This document shows positions 49,436 through 57,911 of a DNA stretch of 64,000 bases, one piece after another. The number at the start of each line of letters is the position of its first letter. The stretch's first letter is position 1. The notes under the pieces are model-generated. The model saw only the letters and a list, made by a program, of their open reading frames with translations. It did not search any database and was not told the origin of the DNA. The DNA comes from Streptomyces sp. 130 (GTDB taxonomy: Bacteria; Actinomycetota; Actinomycetes; Streptomycetales; Streptomycetaceae), in NCBI RefSeq assembly GCF_007096885.1, contig NZ_VJNO01000001.1, positions 1-64,000 on the forward strand, read 5' to 3'. The translations under genes were made by a program, and so were the position numbers.

Positions 49436-50614
49436 ATGGAATCGGTGATCGACCAGGCGTTCGCGGCTGCCCTCTACACGGAGGGCGACGCCGGTCTCGA
49501 CACCGGCGCCTCGCTGCTCGCCGCCGCCCCGCGGGCCGACGCGGAGCTGGTGCGCCGGGGTGAGGAGTTCGTCCGCCGGGCCTGGGAGCGCGGCTGGCTG
49601 CCCGCCGACGTCGTCCGCCTCGTCCGCCGCGATCTGGACGAGCACGCGGCGGGCCTGGCCGCCGGGCTCATCGCCGCCGAGGTCCGCCGCTACCAGGAGC
49701 TGCCGGCGCGCTGGCGGTCCCAGCTGGACGAGCTGCCCGCCGCCCCGCCCCCGGGCCGGCCCGACCGGTTCTCGTACGCCTCCGCCCTCCTCGCGCTCTA
49801 CCGCCTGCTGCTCGCACTCCCGGCCATCGAGCCCGTCGGGCCGCCGCCGGGCGCGGCGCGCGAGGCCCTGACCCGGCCGCCCGCCGCAGGGGAGCCCCGC
49901 ATGCTGACCCGCATCCGCGCCCTGCTCGCGAAGGCGGAGGCGACCGGCTACCCGGAGGAGGCGGAGGCGCTGACCACCAAGGCGCAGGAGCTGATGGCCC
50001 GGCACAGCATCGACGAGGCCCTGCTCGCGGCCCGTACGCACGGCGACCGCACCCCCGGTGCCTGCCGGATCGGGGTGGACGCCCCGTACGAGACGGCCAA
50101 GGCGATCCTGCTCGACGCGGTGGCCTCGGCGAACCGCTGCCGGGCCGTGTGGAACAGCGACCTGGGCTTCACCACGGTCGTCGGCTTCGAGGCGGACCTG
50201 GAGGCCGTCGAACTGCTCCACACCTCGCTGCTCGTCCAGGGCACGGCCGCGATGACCCGGGCGGAGGCGGGCCAGCGGGCCGGCGGGCGTAAACGGACCA
50301 AGACGTTCCGGCAGTCCTTCCTGATGGCCTACGCCCAGCGCCTGGGCAGCCGTCTCGCCGACGGCACCGCCCGCGCCACGGCCGAGGCGGAGAACGCCGC
50401 AGCCGAGGCGGAGGGCGACACGGCCGCCGACACCGCGCTGCTCCCGGTGCTCGCCGCCCGCGACCTGGCGGTCACCGAGACCGCCGAGCGGATGTTCCCC
50501 CGCACCACGACCACCCGGGTCAGAGGTGCGACGGACCTGGACGGCTGGACGCACGGCACCCGGGCGGCGGACCGGGCACGGATGGGCGGGGAGTCACGGG
50601 GCATCAGGGGCTGA
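49436..50614 (+). CDS. DUF2786 domain protein
   Basis: A 392-residue soluble protein. The DUF2786 core is seen at about residues 156-195: RMLTRIRALLAKAEATGYPEEAEALTTKAQELMARHSID. This is followed by a helical region with AKAILLDAVASANRCRAVW and RKRTKTFRQSFLMAYAQRLGSRL. The family occurs in phages and bacteria and its function is unknown. The gene is divergent from the polymerase gene, so a nucleic-acid role is possible by proximity only. Confidence 0.8.
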   Translation: MESVIDQAFAAALYTEGDAGLDTGASLLAAAPRADAELVRRGEEFVRRAWERGWLPADVVRLVRRDLDEHAAGLAAGLIAAEVRRYQELPARWRSQLDELPAAPPPGRPDRFSYASALLALYRLLLALPAIEPVGPPPGAAREALTRPPAAGEPRMLTRIRALLAKAEATGYPEEAEALTTKAQELMARHSIDEALLAARTHGDRTPGACRIGVDAPYETAKAILLDAVASANRCRAVWNSDLGFTTVVGFEADLEAVELLHTSLLVQGTAAMTRAEAGQRAGGRKRTKTFRQSFLMAYAQRLGSRLADGTARATAEAENAAAEAEGDTAADTALLPVLAARDLAVTETAERMFPRTTTTRVRGATDLDGWTHGTRAADRARMGGESRGIRG

Positions 50615-50670
50615 GTGACCACCGGGCAGATCCTGATCCACCGCAACTCGGGCAAAACGGAAATTCCGGT

Positions 50671-50676
50671 TAGGCT
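50671..50676 (+). promoter_or_regulatory. -10 element of a leaderless transcript (FUSC gene)
   Basis: TAGGCT ends six bases before the ATG at 50683; no ribosome binding site is seen. Confidence 0.5.
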
Positions 50677-50682
50677 CGGCAC

Positions 50683-52812
50683 ATGAGCTGGCTCCGGGCG
50701 CTGAAGGAGACCGCCCGCTCCGGCCTGAAGATCGAGCGGCGGCGCCTCGAACCGCTGATCGCGGTGCGCGGCGCGGTCGGGCTCGCGCTGGTCATCGGGG
50801 CCGGCCTCGCGCTGTTCGGTCCGGCGGTCGCCGCCAGCTCGGCGTTCGGCGCGTTCCAGGCGGCCATCGCCACCTTCCAGCGCAGCTGGCGCCCCCGCCC
50901 CGTCCTCGCCCTGGTCTCCGGCGTCAGCCTCGGCGTCTCCACCTTCCTGGGCTATGTGACCGGGCCCCATCTCCCGCTCTTCCTGCTCCTCCTGGTCGTC
51001 TGGACCTTCCTCGCCGGGCTCGCCTGGGCGGCGGGCCCGACCGGCGGCATCATCGCCGCCTCCAACGTCGCGATCATGCTCGTCACGATCACCCTGCCGA
51101 CCTCCGCCGCGCAGGCGGCCCTGCACGGCGCGATGATCATGTTCGGCGGGGTCGTCCAGGCGGCGCTGATCGTGCTCTTCCCGATCCGCAGATGGGGCGC
51201 CCAGCGCGACGCGCTCGCCGACGCGCTGGCCGCCGAGGCCGACTACGCGCGACGGCTGCGCCACGACCCGGCCGCTCCCTTCGACCCGGTGCCGCTGATG
51301 CTCGCCCGCCGGGCCGCCGCCGTCACCGCCCGCGAGGCCCGCCGCCGCCCCGCCGAACTGCACGGCTCACGCGGGGCCGCCGAGCGCATCAGACCGGTGC
51401 TCGCCTCGCTCGCCGACCCGGCCATGGGCGTGCCCGCCGAGGGCCCCGAGCGCGACCGCGTCCGCGAGCTGCTGGCCGCCGCCGGATCGCTGCTGGACGC
51501 GGCGGCCCGGGCGATCCGCAAGGGCGCCCCGGTCCGGCTGCCCGCAGCGGCCGTCGCCGCGCTGCGGACCCCCGACACCGGGGCCCTGCTCACCGGCCCG
51601 CCGCTGCGCGCCGCCGACCGGCTCACCGCCCTCCTCTCCGACGTCATCGAGGCCGCCGAGGGCGACGGCACCAGGGAGGAGCGGGCCGGGGCCGAGCGGG
51701 CCGCCGACGCGCTCAAGGACAGCCGCCCGCCCGCCGAGCACCACCCGCGCCCCGGTCTGCTGCGTCTCGCCCCGGTCATCCTCAGGGCGATGCGCCGCGA
51801 GGTGCACCACGGCTCCCCGATCCTGCGGCACGCGATCCGGATCGCCTCCGTCGCCGCGGTCGGCTACCTCCTGGGCCGCCTGCTGCCGTTCGGCCACGGC
51901 TACTGGGCGCCCATGGCGGCGGTGATGGTGATGCGCCCGGAGTTCTCCCAGACGTACTCCCGCGCGGTCGCCCGGTTCGGCGGCACCCTCGTCGGCGTGT
52001 TCCTCGCCTCCGCGATCGTGGAGACCGCGCACCCGCGCACCGGACCGCTCGCCGCCCTCGCCGTGGTCTGCGCCCTGCTGATGTACCTGCTGATGCGGAC
52101 CGGCTACGCGGTCGCCCAGGCGTGCGTCGGCGCCTACGTCGTCTTCCTGCTCGGCATGGCCGGTGACAACCTGGGCCAGACGGTGTTCGAGCGGGTGCTC
52201 CTCACGCTGGCCGGCGGGCTCCTGGCGATGATCTCGTACGCCGTCTACCCGGCCTGGGAGACGCCGCGCCTGCGCACCCGGCTCGGCGACTGGCTGAAGA
52301 CGGACGGCCGGTACGCGGCGGCGGTCCTCGACCAGTACGCGGACCCGGCCGAACGCGGCCAGGACGATGTGCGCCGCGCCCTGCTCGCCACCCGCGAGGC
52401 CCGGGTCGCCTGGCAGGAGGCGGTGGCGACGGCCCGGCACGAACCGGTGCGCCACCGGGGCCTCTCGCACGCCGCCGCCGACGCCACCCAGCACTCCCTG
52501 GCCCAGTTCGGCCGGGTCGCGATGCTTCTGGAGGCCCATCTGCCCCGCGGCGGGGCCGCGCCCGTGCCCGGGGCCGCCGCGCTCGCCGACGCGCTGCGCC
52601 GGGCCACGGACCGGGGCGCCAAGGCGGTGCGGGAGCGGCGGGTGCCGGACTGGACGCCGGTGCGGGAGGCGCTGGAGCGCTGGGAGGCGGAGTGCCGGGC
52701 GCGCGAGGAGGAGGCGGAGGGCGGGGCGCCGCCCGCCGCCGGACTCGTACGCAACAACGCGGCCCTGCTCCTCGACGCGCTGGAGGACTTCTCGCGGGGG
52801 CTGGCCACATGA
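50683..52812 (+). CDS. FUSC-family membrane protein (aromatic-acid exporter-like)
   Basis: A 709-residue protein with two groups of transmembrane helices: residues about 26-170 (AVGLALVIGAGLALFGPAVAASSAFGAF and later) and about 385-525 (ILRHAIRIASVAAVGYLLGRLLPFGHGYWAPMAAVMVMRPE), each followed by a long cytoplasmic helical region. The GHGYWAPMAAVMVMRPE block is diagnostic of FUSC/AaeB-like proteins. Some members export aromatic carboxylates. The substrate here is unknown. Confidence 0.8.
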   Translation: MSWLRALKETARSGLKIERRRLEPLIAVRGAVGLALVIGAGLALFGPAVAASSAFGAFQAAIATFQRSWRPRPVLALVSGVSLGVSTFLGYVTGPHLPLFLLLLVVWTFLAGLAWAAGPTGGIIAASNVAIMLVTITLPTSAAQAALHGAMIMFGGVVQAALIVLFPIRRWGAQRDALADALAAEADYARRLRHDPAAPFDPVPLMLARRAAAVTAREARRRPAELHGSRGAAERIRPVLASLADPAMGVPAEGPERDRVRELLAAAGSLLDAAARAIRKGAPVRLPAAAVAALRTPDTGALLTGPPLRAADRLTALLSDVIEAAEGDGTREERAGAERAADALKDSRPPAEHHPRPGLLRLAPVILRAMRREVHHGSPILRHAIRIASVAAVGYLLGRLLPFGHGYWAPMAAVMVMRPEFSQTYSRAVARFGGTLVGVFLASAIVETAHPRTGPLAALAVVCALLMYLLMRTGYAVAQACVGAYVVFLLGMAGDNLGQTVFERVLLTLAGGLLAMISYAVYPAWETPRLRTRLGDWLKTDGRYAAAVLDQYADPAERGQDDVRRALLATREARVAWQEAVATARHEPVRHRGLSHAAADATQHSLAQFGRVAMLLEAHLPRGGAAPVPGAAALADALRRATDRGAKAVRERRVPDWTPVREALERWEAECRAREEEAEGGAPPAAGLVRNNAALLLDALEDFSRGLAT

Positions 52813-52853
52813 CCCCGCGGCGTCACGAGGCCGCGGCCCGCGGCGTCACGGCG

Positions 52854-53390
52854 TCACGGCGTCGGCAGGTCGGGCAGGTCGGGGAGGTCGGAGAGGCCGG
52901 GGAGATCGGCGATGCCCTTCAGCGAGTCCGCGTCGGTCTTCGCCAGGGTGTCCTTCGCCCCCGCGTCCCACGAGATCACGACGGTCTCGCCGTCGTTGGA
53001 CTCGACGGCCCCCATCGTCCGGGCGGTGTCGCCGTCGGCGCACTTCAGGTCCAGCATCAGCTTGCCCATGTCCGTCACGGTGCCCGTGCAGACGTGGGAC
53101 TCGGCGACGACGACGGCCTTCCCGGCGGCGACGGACAGCACCACCGCCTTGCCGTCGGTCTTGCCCGCCCAGGCGCCCTCCAGCGCCTTCGCGTCGCCGG
53201 CGGAGCCGTCACCGGAACCGCCGTCCGCACCGGAGGGCGCCTCGCTGCTCGCGCCCGCCGTCGGGCTCGCGTCGGCCCCGGAGTCCTTGCCCGAGTCGCC
53301 CTTGTCGCCGTCGCTTCCGCAACCCGTGAGCGCCAGCGCGGTCAGCAGACCGGTGGCGAGGACTGCGCCGGTACGTGCGATCTTGTGCAT
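52854..53390 (-). CDS. Lipoprotein, unknown function
   Basis: A 178-residue lipoprotein. TGLLTALALTGC carries the lipobox with Cys near residue 24. The mature protein begins with a Gly/Ser/Asp-rich linker and then a compact beta-rich domain with KAVVLSVAAGKAVVVAES and HVCTGTVTDMGKLMLDLKC (two Cys, perhaps a disulphide). GGGGGAA precedes the ATG. The C-terminus is a run of LPDLPDLP. I recognise no named family. Confidence 0.75.
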   Translation of the reverse strand: MHKIARTGAVLATGLLTALALTGCGSDGDKGDSGKDSGADASPTAGASSEAPSGADGGSGDGSAGDAKALEGAWAGKTDGKAVVLSVAAGKAVVVAESHVCTGTVTDMGKLMLDLKCADGDTARTMGAVESNDGETVVISWDAGAKDTLAKTDADSLKGIADLPGLSDLPDLPDLPTP

Positions 53391-53534
53391 CTGGAATTCC
53401 CCCTGGAAGACGAATGGCCATCCAAGCTACCAGTGGGTCGCGAGGGGCACCGAGAAGTCAACTCCCCGGAACGGGAGCCGGAAGGGCCGTTCACACGTCT
53501 TAGCCGGCAAGAGCTGTAATCGCGGCGACACCCC

Positions 53535-53565
53535 GCGTGCACGTGCATCTGCCCGTGCATCCGCT
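53535..53565. promoter_or_regulatory. 31-bp operator copy 1 (TGCA-rich)
   Basis: The sequence contains GTGCACGTGCATCTGCC and TGCA cores at 53538, 53544, 53556 and 53568 (6 or 12 bp apart). The same 31 bp, with two differences, occurs inverted at 54646-54676. It lies upstream of the DUF397 gene at 53640. Confidence 0.7.
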
Positions 53566-53639
53566 CATGCATCGAGAATTGAACACAGCTATGATCCGGG
53601 ACAGTTGACACTTGCACCTTGCAACTCGGGGAGCGTCCT

Positions 53640-53876
53640 GTGCACCACGTGTACAACGGCATGGCGGCCACAGAGCTTCGCGGAGTCGTCTGGCAGAAGA
53701 GCAGACACAGCAACTCCCAGGGGTCTTGCGTGGAGTTCGCGAAACTGCCCGACGGAGGTGTGGCGATGCGCAATTCGCGCCACCCGGACGGGCCGGCGCT
53801 GGTCTACACACCGGCCGAGATAGAGGCGTTGCTGCTCGGTGTGAAGGACGGCGAGTTCGACCACCTCGTGGGCTGA
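53640..53876 (+). CDS. DUF397 protein
   Basis: A 78-residue protein with the DUF397 pattern: VVWQKSRHSNSQGSCVEFA, then GGVAMRNSRHPDGPALVYTPAEI. DUF397 proteins in Streptomyces are small partners of XRE-DUF5753 regulators and often lie near anti-sigma-like ATPases (WhiJ/AbaA-type gene sets). GTG at 53640 follows CGGGGAG. An upstream TTGACA (53605-53610) is a possible -35. Confidence 0.85.
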   Translation: MHHVYNGMAATELRGVVWQKSRHSNSQGSCVEFAKLPDGGVAMRNSRHPDGPALVYTPAEIEALLLGVKDGEFDHLVG

Positions 53877-53930
53877 CGGCCGGGGCGTTCCCGTAAGCCG
53901 CGGCCCGCACACCCCGCCCCGTGCACCACA

Positions 53931-53971
53931 GAGGGCCGAACCCCGCAGGCGTGCGGCGGGATTCGGCCCTC
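53931..53971. terminator. Bidirectional terminator between DUF397 and anti-sigma-like genes
   Basis: GAGGGCCGAACCCCGC (53931-53946) pairs with 53956-53971 at 15 of 16 positions around a nine-base loop. It can serve both convergent genes. Confidence 0.85.
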
Positions 53972-54015
53972 GGGCGGTGTGCCACGCGGTGCGCCGACCG
54001 GCCGCACCGCCCCCG

Positions 54016-54537
54016 TCACACCGGGTCGGACAGTCTGAACAGCGCCCAGACGACCTTGCCCCGGGAAGCCGCCGCGCCCGGCGCGCCCCCGGTGGTCAGT
54101 ACGGGCGAGGGGTGCCACCCCCAGCAGTCGCTGAAGGACTCCACCAGGAACAGCCCCCGCCCCGACTCGGCGGAGTCCGCCGCCTCGGAGGCGACCGGGC
54201 TCGCCTGGCTCGGATCGCGCACCGCGCACACCAGCCGCGAGGTCCAGCGCATCAGGTGCAGCCGTACCGGCGGCTCGTGGGGCTCGCGCGGGATGTCGTC
54301 CGGCAGGGCGTGCCGCAGGGCGTTGGTGACCAGTTCGGAGACGACGAGCGCGACGTCGTCGAAGCGCTCGCTCAGCCCCCATCCCCCCAGCGTGGCCCGG
54401 GTGAACCGCCGTGCTCCGCCGACCGCTTCGTAGTGCGGCGGCAGGGTGCAGGTGGCCGACCCGGAGACGGCCGAGGGGTCGATGGGAGGAAGCCCCTGCC
54501 GTAACGGCTCGAGCATCGTCGATCCATTCGTCCCCAT
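54016..54537 (-). CDS. Anti-sigma-factor-like ATP-binding protein (HATPase_c_2)
   Basis: A 173-residue protein with a GHKL ATPase fold: ALVVSELVTNALRHA (N box), VCAVRDPSQA (G1-like) and SGRGLFLVESFSDCWGW (G2). This is the RsbW/SpoIIAB-like family of stand-alone kinases, abundant in Streptomyces. ATG at 54537 with GGAG upstream is chosen. It forms a triad with the DUF397 and XRE genes. Confidence 0.82.
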   Translation of the reverse strand: MGTNGSTMLEPLRQGLPPIDPSAVSGSATCTLPPHYEAVGGARRFTRATLGGWGLSERFDDVALVVSELVTNALRHALPDDIPREPHEPPVRLHLMRWTSRLVCAVRDPSQASPVASEAADSAESGRGLFLVESFSDCWGWHPSPVLTTGGAPGAAASRGKVVWALFRLSDPV

Positions 54538-54645
54538 GCGAGGCACTCCCGGGAATCGCGGCTGGACCGGTACTCCGTACCGGCGACAGCGGCACAACAC
54601 GAACGAGAACGCAGGTGCGCGGGCTCCATGGTTCCGAATGCGCAC

Positions 54646-54676
54646 AGCAGATGCAAGGGCAGATGCACGTGCACGC
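54646..54676. promoter_or_regulatory. 31-bp operator copy 2 (inverse of copy 1)
   Basis: The reverse complement matches 53535-53565 in 29 of 31 positions. It lies in the 325-base divergent gap before the anti-sigma-like and XRE genes, which also holds a CCGGTAC-TCC-GTACCGG palindrome (54567-54583). No gene is seen in that gap. Confidence 0.7.
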
Positions 54677-54862
54677 GCCGGACCTGTCCGACCCCGTCCG
54701 GTTCTTGGTCATTTCTTCCCGGCCCCGGTTTCGGCGTCTTCCCAAGCTCTTCCCATTTCCGTAATCGAATGAGTACGGGGAGAAGCGTTTTGGTGGCAGA
54801 ATCCGGCACTTGGGGTTCAGGGGGAGCCTCGAAGCCAGGAAGCGATGGGGAGGGTTGGACCA

Positions 54863-55726
54863 GTGGCGGCAGGCGAGTCGAGTGGGTCCGTGGTGCGGCG
54901 CATCCTGCTGGGCTCTCAGCTCAGGAGACTGCGTGACTCGCGAGGCATCACGCGCGAGGCGGCCGGCTACTCGATCCGGGCCTCCGAATCGAAGATCAGC
55001 CGCATGGAGTTGGGACGGGTGAGCTTCAAGGCCAGGGACGTCGAGGATCTGCTCACGCTCTACGGCGTCACGGACGAGGCGGAGCGCGACTCCCTGCTCG
55101 CCCTGGCCCGTGAGGCCAATGTGGCGGGCTGGTGGCACAGTTACGGGGACGTGCTGCCCGGCTGGTTCCAGACGTACGTCGGTCTGGAGGGGGCGGCCTC
55201 GCTCATCCGCATCTACGAAGTCCAGTTCGTGCACGGGCTGTTGCAGACCGAGGACTACGCCCACGCGGTCGTCTCCCGGGGCATGCGCGGCGCGCCCCCC
55301 GCCGAGATCGAACGCCGCGTCGCCCTGCGCCTGGAGCGGCAGAAGGTCCTCGTCTCCGAGCGCGCCCCCCGCTTCCACGCCGTGCTGGACGAGGCGGCGC
55401 TGCGCCGCCCGTACGGCGGACGTGAAGTGATGCGGGCCCAATTGCGGCATCTGATCGACATGTCGGAGCAGCCGAACATCACGCTCCAGGTGATGCCGTT
55501 CAGTTTCGGCGGGCACGCCGGCGAGAGCGGGTCCTTCACCATGCTGCGATTCCCGGAATCCGATCTGTCGGACATCGTGTATCTGGAACAGCTGACAAGC
55601 GCGCTCTATCTGGACAAGGACGAAGAAGTCGCCCAGTACGAAAAGGCGATGACGCGACTCCACGAGGAGAGCCCCGGCCCGGAGGAGAGTCGTGACCTGC
55701 TCCGAGGACTTCTCCAACTCTCCTGA
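54863..55726 (+). CDS. XRE-family regulator with DUF5753 domain
   Basis: A 287-residue regulator. The helix-turn-helix lies near the N-terminus (LGSQLRRLRDSRGITREAAGYSI; SKISRMELGRVSFKARDVEDLL), then the DUF5753 effector domain (YEVQFVHGLLQTEDYAHAVV; HLIDMSEQPNITLQVMPFSFGGH; DIVYLEQLTSALYLDK). GTG at 54863, eight bases after GGAGGG, is preferred to the ATG at 54845. With DUF397 this is the common WhiJ-like pair that controls development or secondary metabolism. Confidence 0.88.
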   Translation: MAAGESSGSVVRRILLGSQLRRLRDSRGITREAAGYSIRASESKISRMELGRVSFKARDVEDLLTLYGVTDEAERDSLLALAREANVAGWWHSYGDVLPGWFQTYVGLEGAASLIRIYEVQFVHGLLQTEDYAHAVVSRGMRGAPPAEIERRVALRLERQKVLVSERAPRFHAVLDEAALRRPYGGREVMRAQLRHLIDMSEQPNITLQVMPFSFGGHAGESGSFTMLRFPESDLSDIVYLEQLTSALYLDKDEEVAQYEKAMTRLHEESPGPEESRDLLRGLLQLS

Positions 55727-55734
55727 TTTTTCAG

Positions 55735-55740
55735 TACGAT
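55735..55740 (+). promoter_or_regulatory. -10 element before the aldehyde dehydrogenase gene
   Basis: TACGAT nine bases after the XRE stop fits a -10; a start codon overlaps it, but AAGGGATCGC and the ATG at 55781 are the better translation start. Confidence 0.4.
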
Positions 55741-55780
55741 GGCGCTCCTACAGGAGTCTGCACCTGAGTTAAGGGATCGC

Positions 55781-57238
55781 ATGTCCTTCTTCCAAGAGCT
55801 GGCCGGCCAGTACATCGACGGTGAATGGCGTACGGGCACCGGCTCCTGGGACATCATCGATTTCAATCCGTACAACGGTGACAAGCTCGCCGCGATCACC
55901 ATCGCCACCGCCGCCGAGGTGGACAGCGCCTACCGCGCCGCCGAGCGCGCGCAGGGGGAGTGGGCGGCGGCGAGTCCGTACCGCCGCCGGGACGTCCTGG
56001 AGCGCGCGCTGCGGGTCACCGAGGAGCTGGCCGACGAGATCACCGAAGCGATCATCGACGAGCTGGGCGGCACCCGGACCAAGGCCGCCTACGAGCTGAG
56101 CCTCACCCAGGAGTTCCTGCGCGAGGCCGCCCGGCAGGCGCTCTCCCCGGAGGGCCGCATCCTGCCCTCCGCCGCGGACGGCCGGGAGAACCTCCTCTAC
56201 CGGCTGCCCGTCGGGGTCGTCGGCGTCATCAGCCCCTTCAACTTCCCGCTCCTGGTGACGATGAAGTCGGTCGCGCCGGCCCTCGCCCTCGGCAACGCGG
56301 TCGTCGTCAAGGCCAACCAGAACTCGCCCGTCGTCGGCGGCGGCCTCGTCGCGAGGATCTTCGAGGAGGCCGGGCTGCCGGCCGGGCTGCTCAACGTGGT
56401 CGTCACCGACATAGCCGAGATAGGCGACGCGTTCATAGAGCACCCCGTGCCCCAGGTGCTCTCCTTCGCCGGGTCGGACCGCGTCGGCCGCCATGTCGCC
56501 GCCACCGCGGGCGCCCTCTTCAAGCGCACCGTCCTCGAACTCAGCGGCAACAGCGCCCTGGTGGTGCTGGACGACGCCGACATCGACTACGCGGTCGACG
56601 CCGCCGTCTTCAGCCGGTTCATCTACTCCGGCCAGGTCTGCATGGCCGCCAACCGCATCCTGGTGGACCGCCCGGTGGCCGCGGAGTTCACGGAGAAGTT
56701 CTGCGCCCGGGTCGCCGCCTTGAAGACCGGTGACCCGCGCGAGCCGGACACCAGCATCGGCCCGGTCATCAACACCTTCCACGCCGACTCGCTGGCCGCC
56801 CTGGTGGACCAGGCGATCGCCGACGGCGCCGAGGCGCCGGTGCGCGGGCGGGTGCGCGGCAATCTGGTGGAGCCGACCGTGCTCACCGGGCTGCCGGAGA
56901 GCTCCCCGCTGCTCCACCAGGAGATCTTCGGACCGGTCGCGCTGCTGGCGCCCTTCGACGGCGAGGACGAGGCGGTGCGGATCGTCAACGACAGCCCGTA
57001 CGGCCTCAGCGGCGCGGTGCACACCGCGCGCACCGGGCGGGGCGTCCGGTTCGCCCAGCGCATCCGCAGCGGGATGTTCCACGTCAACGACTCCACCGTG
57101 CACGACGACCCGGGCATCGCCTTCGGCGGCGAGAAGGACTCCGGCCTCGGCCGGATGAACGGGGACGCGGCGGTGGACGCGTTCACCACCCAGAAGTGGA
57201 TCTCCGTCCAGCACGGCCGCAGCGTCTTCCCCTTCTGA
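55781..57238 (+). CDS. Aldehyde dehydrogenase (benzaldehyde/vanillin dehydrogenase-like)
   Basis: A 485-residue enzyme. The NAD-binding site has GVISPFNFPLLVTMKSVAPAL, LELSGNSALVVL carries the general-base Glu, and SGQVCMAANR carries the catalytic Cys. The C-terminal EIFGPVALL and GGEKDSGLGRMNG blocks are present. The sequence pattern is nearest to aromatic aldehyde dehydrogenases, but substrate cannot be fixed by eye. ATG at 55781 with AAGGGATCGC. Confidence 0.88.
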   Translation: MSFFQELAGQYIDGEWRTGTGSWDIIDFNPYNGDKLAAITIATAAEVDSAYRAAERAQGEWAAASPYRRRDVLERALRVTEELADEITEAIIDELGGTRTKAAYELSLTQEFLREAARQALSPEGRILPSAADGRENLLYRLPVGVVGVISPFNFPLLVTMKSVAPALALGNAVVVKANQNSPVVGGGLVARIFEEAGLPAGLLNVVVTDIAEIGDAFIEHPVPQVLSFAGSDRVGRHVAATAGALFKRTVLELSGNSALVVLDDADIDYAVDAAVFSRFIYSGQVCMAANRILVDRPVAAEFTEKFCARVAALKTGDPREPDTSIGPVINTFHADSLAALVDQAIADGAEAPVRGRVRGNLVEPTVLTGLPESSPLLHQEIFGPVALLAPFDGEDEAVRIVNDSPYGLSGAVHTARTGRGVRFAQRIRSGMFHVNDSTVHDDPGIAFGGEKDSGLGRMNGDAAVDAFTTQKWISVQHGRSVFPF

Positions 57239-57258
57239 CCCGCCCCCGCACCGCCCGC

Positions 57259-57279
57259 TACCCTGGTCGGGCCGACCAG
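57259..57279 (+). promoter_or_regulatory. PadR promoter with start-site palindrome
   Basis: TACCCT (57259-57264) is a probable -10. CTGGTCGG (57263-57270) and CCGACCAG (57272-57279) form a perfect 8-bp inverted repeat around one G, exactly over the expected start of transcription, so a bound repressor would block initiation. Confidence 0.6.
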
Positions 57280-57292
57280 AGAGGTGGAGGGC

Positions 57293-57910
57293 ATGTCCGC
57301 GATCCGGCTGCTGGTCCTCGGCGCCGTGCGCCAGCACGGCCGGGCCCACGGCTACCAGGTCCGCAACGACCTGGAGTACTGGGGCGCCCACGAGTGGTCC
57401 AACGCCAAGCCCGGCTCCGTCTACCACGCGCTCAAGCAGCTCGCGAAGCAGGACATGCTCCTCGCCCACGAGGTGGCCCCGAGCACCGCGGGCGGCCCGC
57501 CGCGCATCGAGTACGAGATCACCGAACGCGGCACCGAGGAGTACTTCGCCCTGCTGCGTGCCTCGCTCACCTCGTACGACCAGCGGATGGACGTCCTCTC
57601 GGCGGGCATCGGCTTCATCGTCGACCTGGAGCGCGCCGAGGCGGTCGCCCTGCTCCGCGAGCGGCTGACGAACCTCGCCGCCTGGCGGGCCGCCGTCGCC
57701 GGGCACTACCTCCCCGAGGGCGGGCCGGAGCAGCTGGGCCACATCGGCGAGGTCATGAACTTCTGGGTCCACTCGGCGGACGCCGGCGCGGAGTGGACGC
57801 GCGGCCTGATCGCCCGCATCGAGGGCGGGGCGTACGTGTTCGCGGGCGAGGGCGCGCCCTTCGTGGGCGTGCTCGCGGAGGGCGAGGAGAACCCGTACGC
57901 GACCGGGTAG
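57293..57910 (+). CDS. PadR-family transcriptional regulator
   Basis: A 205-residue regulator. The winged helix has LLVLGAVRQHGRAHGYQVRNDLEYWGAHEW and KPGSVYHALKQLAKQDMLLAHE, then IEYEITERGTEEYFALLR. The C-terminal helical domain (DVLSAGIGFIVDLERAEAVALL) is longer than in the smallest PadR proteins and is the Vir_act_alpha_C type. PadR proteins usually repress detoxification genes, including those for phenolic acids, and themselves. The ATG at 57293 follows GAGGTGGAGG. Confidence 0.88.
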   Translation: MSAIRLLVLGAVRQHGRAHGYQVRNDLEYWGAHEWSNAKPGSVYHALKQLAKQDMLLAHEVAPSTAGGPPRIEYEITERGTEEYFALLRASLTSYDQRMDVLSAGIGFIVDLERAEAVALLRERLTNLAAWRAAVAGHYLPEGGPEQLGHIGEVMNFWVHSADAGAEWTRGLIARIEGGAYVFAGEGAPFVGVLAEGEENPYATG

Positions 57911-57911
57911 C

